Shown here in pieces: positions 62,608 through 64,000 of a DNA stretch of 64,000 nt (the stretch's first letter is position 1; each line of letters begins with the position of its first letter). The translations under genes were made by a program, and so were the position numbers. Source of the DNA: Pacificibacter marinus (GTDB lineage: Bacteria; Pseudomonadota; Alphaproteobacteria; Rhodobacterales; Rhodobacteraceae). The stretch covers positions 85,246 to 149,245 of the forward strand of contig NZ_JAHKPK010000064.1 of assembly GCF_018860665.1 (NCBI RefSeq), given 5' to 3'. A model generated the notes under the pieces. The model was not told where the DNA came from. It ran no database searches and saw nothing but the letters and a program-made list of their open reading frames with translations.

Positions 62608-63077
62608 CGCGTGCCCTCGACCGTCCGGCGCAGCGCCGCGCGAAAGCTCACAGCCACGGCGATCAGCTCATCCAATTCGACAAGCTGCTCGCCCGCTTCT
62701 TTGGCCGTGTACCCATTCGGATCGACCGACGCTTTGGAATGCGCCTCGGCATCCTTGGTCAACACATCCGAGAATTCTTTGGCGATGCGATACACATCCG
62801 ATGCCGTCACGCCGTCCAGATCGACAGGCTGAAACACCCCGCCTGCCAGCATCGCGAAATGGTTTGCAATCGGCACGGCTGTGCGCGGCTCGATCCGCCC
62901 CAGACTGTCGAGATAGTTCACCCCGATCCCACCGGGGCGATGCTCACTGCGTTCGGTCCCGTAGGACAGCGTCGAGACGCCAATCCCAAGATCAATCGAC
63001 GCGTTTTCCAATCCGCCAACCGCGCCGTAAGCCTCGCGCACCGCGTTCTGGATGCTTCCGGGTCTAGTGTAGCGCAT
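62604..63077 (-). CDS. CII-like phage regulatory protein (CP76 type)
   Basis: A 157-aa protein with an N-terminal HTH-like region (GSIQNAVREAYGAVGGLENA; GVSTLSYGTERSEHRPGGIG) and a helical C-terminus. The pattern resembles phage regulatory proteins of the CII/CP76 kind, and its place as the second rightward-of-Cro gene fits. GGGAG precedes ATG 63077 at 8 bp. Overlaps the zinc-ribbon gene by 4 bp. Confidence 0.7.
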   Translation of the reverse strand: MRYTRPGSIQNAVREAYGAVGGLENASIDLGIGVSTLSYGTERSEHRPGGIGVNYLDSLGRIEPRTAVPIANHFAMLAGGVFQPVDLDGVTASDVYRIAKEFSDVLTKDAEAHSKASVDPNGYTAKEAGEQLVELDELIAVAVSFRAALRRTVEGTR

Positions 63078-63182
63078 GTGATAACTCCCTAGGGCATTTC
63101 ACAAGACGCGGGCCGCGCCGCGTGGCAATTTGAGGATGACATAGAGACGAAGAATTAAGGATGGGCACTGAGATTTCAAACA

Positions 63183-63428
63183 TCACGCGACCTCCCATTG
63201 ATCAGTAGCGTCATCAGGTTTGTTTTCAGCCATTCGCATATTGAAAAGTTCTGGCGGGTACTCAAATTCAAGCCCCAAATCTTCCGACAATGATTGAATT
63301 GCGAGGAACCAAGATGCAGGAAAACTACCGCGCACTACAGCGTTGCTTACTGCAGTCATACCAACACCAAGTGTATCGGCGATTTTTTTACGCCCAATGG
63401 CGTTTGCAAGATCAAAGGCTGTCATCAT
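63183..63428 (-). CDS. Cro-like HTH repressor
   Basis: An 81-aa protein with HTH IGRKKIADTLGVGMTAVSNAVV at the N-terminus (about 10-31). It is the first gene of the minus-strand early run and is divergent from the CI-like gene across three operators, so it is best called Cro-like. The start is 63428. Confidence 0.78.
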   Translation of the reverse strand: MMTAFDLANAIGRKKIADTLGVGMTAVSNAVVRGSFPASWFLAIQSLSEDLGLEFEYPPELFNMRMAENKPDDATDQWEVA

Positions 63429-63439
63429 GATTAATTCAT

Positions 63440-63507
63440 ATCCACATAAAGTGGATTTATGCAATACCACAATTTGTGGTTTGCTAAATAATTCACAAAT
63501 TGTGAAT
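63440..63507. promoter_or_regulatory. Tripartite phage operator (cI/cro switch)
   Basis: Three related palindromes: ATCCACATAAAGTGGAT (63440-63456), ACCACAATTTGTGGT (63466-63480) and ATTCACAAATTGTGAAT (63491-63507). All share CCAC/CAC..GTG half-sites; centres are 25 and 26 bp apart. They fill the divergent gap between the Cro-like and CI-like genes, as OR1-OR3 do in lambda. Confidence 0.85.
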
Positions 63508-63516
63508 TTAAATCTT

Positions 63517-63783
63517 ATGAATGAAGCAGATAATCAAACCCAATACTTCCAAATCGGCCGGCGTTTAGCTGCCGTTAGGATAGCGGAATCATCAATGTCC
63601 CAAAAAGAATGGGCTGAAAAGCATTCTTTCGGCACGACGCAATATAACAATTGGGAAAAAGGGACCCGCAGAATAACGGTCGATGAAGCTGAGCGTCTCT
63701 GTGTACTCTACGGCTTAACACTAGACTTCATATACCGCGGCAATCTCTCAGGCATCTCGGAAAAAATTAAAAACTCTCTTTGA
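63517..63783 (+). CDS. CI-like HTH repressor (short)
   Basis: An 88-aa XRE-family protein: SMSQKEWAEKHSFGTTQYNNWEKGTRRITVDEAERLC, HTH about 25-50. It has only the DNA-binding domain and no C-terminal cleavage domain, so a RecA-driven autocleavage switch is not expected. ATG 63517; the 3' end lies about 110 bp before the end of the IS3 transposase gene. It may be full length or may have been shortened by the insertion. Confidence 0.8.
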   Translation: MNEADNQTQYFQIGRRLAAVRIAESSMSQKEWAEKHSFGTTQYNNWEKGTRRITVDEAERLCVLYGLTLDFIYRGNLSGISEKIKNSL

Positions 63784-63892
63784 GAACAGCGGCCCATATA
63801 TTTGACGACATGATCCAACGGAACATCTAGCAAATCAGAAATTTCAATCATTCGGTAATCCCCCCATTTTTAATGGGGTCCAGCCATAGAAT

Positions 63893-64000
63893 TCATGCGG
63901 CTGTTTTCAATTTCATTGCGGGAGTTATGCCGCCGATGCCCATGTTGGGCCGCTCGTTGTTGTAAGTCCAGAGCCATTCAGTCGCCTGGTCTTGTGCCTC
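63893..64000 (-). mobile_element. IS3-family transposase, C-terminal end (partial)
   Basis: Minus-strand reading frame to TGA at 63893-63895 ends WLWTYNNERPNMGIGGITP, the typical last residues of an OrfB (DDE) transposase of the IS3 family. The element runs off the right edge. The IS end lies somewhere around 63855-63885, where CCCCATTTTTAATGGGG forms a hairpin; I cannot fix the exact terminus or target duplication. Confidence 0.85.

Noticed and set aside
63784..63850. Short minus-strand frame starting MIEISDLLDV between the repressor and the IS
   Set aside because: It overlaps the CI-like gene on the opposite strand and has no supporting signal.

Overview
The window looks like chromosome from an alphaproteobacterium of the Rhodobacterales (Roseobacter-type). 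The pointers are a transglutaminase/alpha-E/ATP-grasp/Anbu operon, a monomeric isocitrate dehydrogenase, a small conserved 105-aa protein I associate with this order, an alphaproteobacterial LexA box (GAAC-N7-GAAC) and RTX proteins of marine type. This is inferred from gene content only; no rRNA is present.

Bases 1-33063 are an ordinary housekeeping backbone, densely packed, with many convergent pairs separated by Rho-independent terminators. In order: the Anbu operon (127-4048, minus), icd, tRNA-Leu(UAA), a rhomboid protease, a Flp-like pilin, an inositol-monophosphatase-like protein with altered metal ligands, divergent metR/metF sharing a symmetrical operator, a DUF2235 hydrolase, ornithine decarboxylase with a divergent Lrp regulator, a serine hydrolase, valS, two aminotransferases, a tyrosine phosphatase, an MsbA-type ABC exporter, a glycosyltransferase, ygfZ, tag, efp, a cupin, cobQ, a PopZ-like acidic protein, tolC, pcm and tRNA-Cys.

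Bases 33064-57700 are an accessory region beginning directly after tRNA-Cys and a fragment of a tRNA-Arg(CCG)-like gene. It carries orphan and probably transferred genes: an unknown 444-aa protein, DUF6429, an HNH-like zinc protein, a two-gene GTPase/membrane-protein unit, a large UvrD-like helicase with an embedded nuclease-like segment and zinc ribbons, an SOS-controlled Y-family polymerase with a divergent partner, a TetR-controlled membrane-protein operon, a KtrAB-type potassium system, gene remnants (ankyrin fragment), a YbaY/NlpE/META fusion, an orphan GAF histidine kinase, an RTX protein and a huge membrane protein of unknown function. At least six copies or fragments of one dispersed intergenic repeat occur only in this part of the window.

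Bases 57697-63783 are the early region of a lambdoid-type prophage: a CI-like repressor facing a Cro-like gene across three evenly spaced palindromic operators, then a translationally coupled minus-strand run with a CII-like regulator, a zinc protein, a DNA methyltransferase, replication-type genes, and an iteron-like cluster that could be the phage origin. No structural, integrase or lysis genes are visible. An IS3-family element begins just beyond the repressor and runs off the right edge.

The most interesting leads are the GTPase/membrane unit, the SOS-box-sharing divergent pair, the phage switch and origin, the repeat family, and the apparently catalytically impaired IMPase paralogue.
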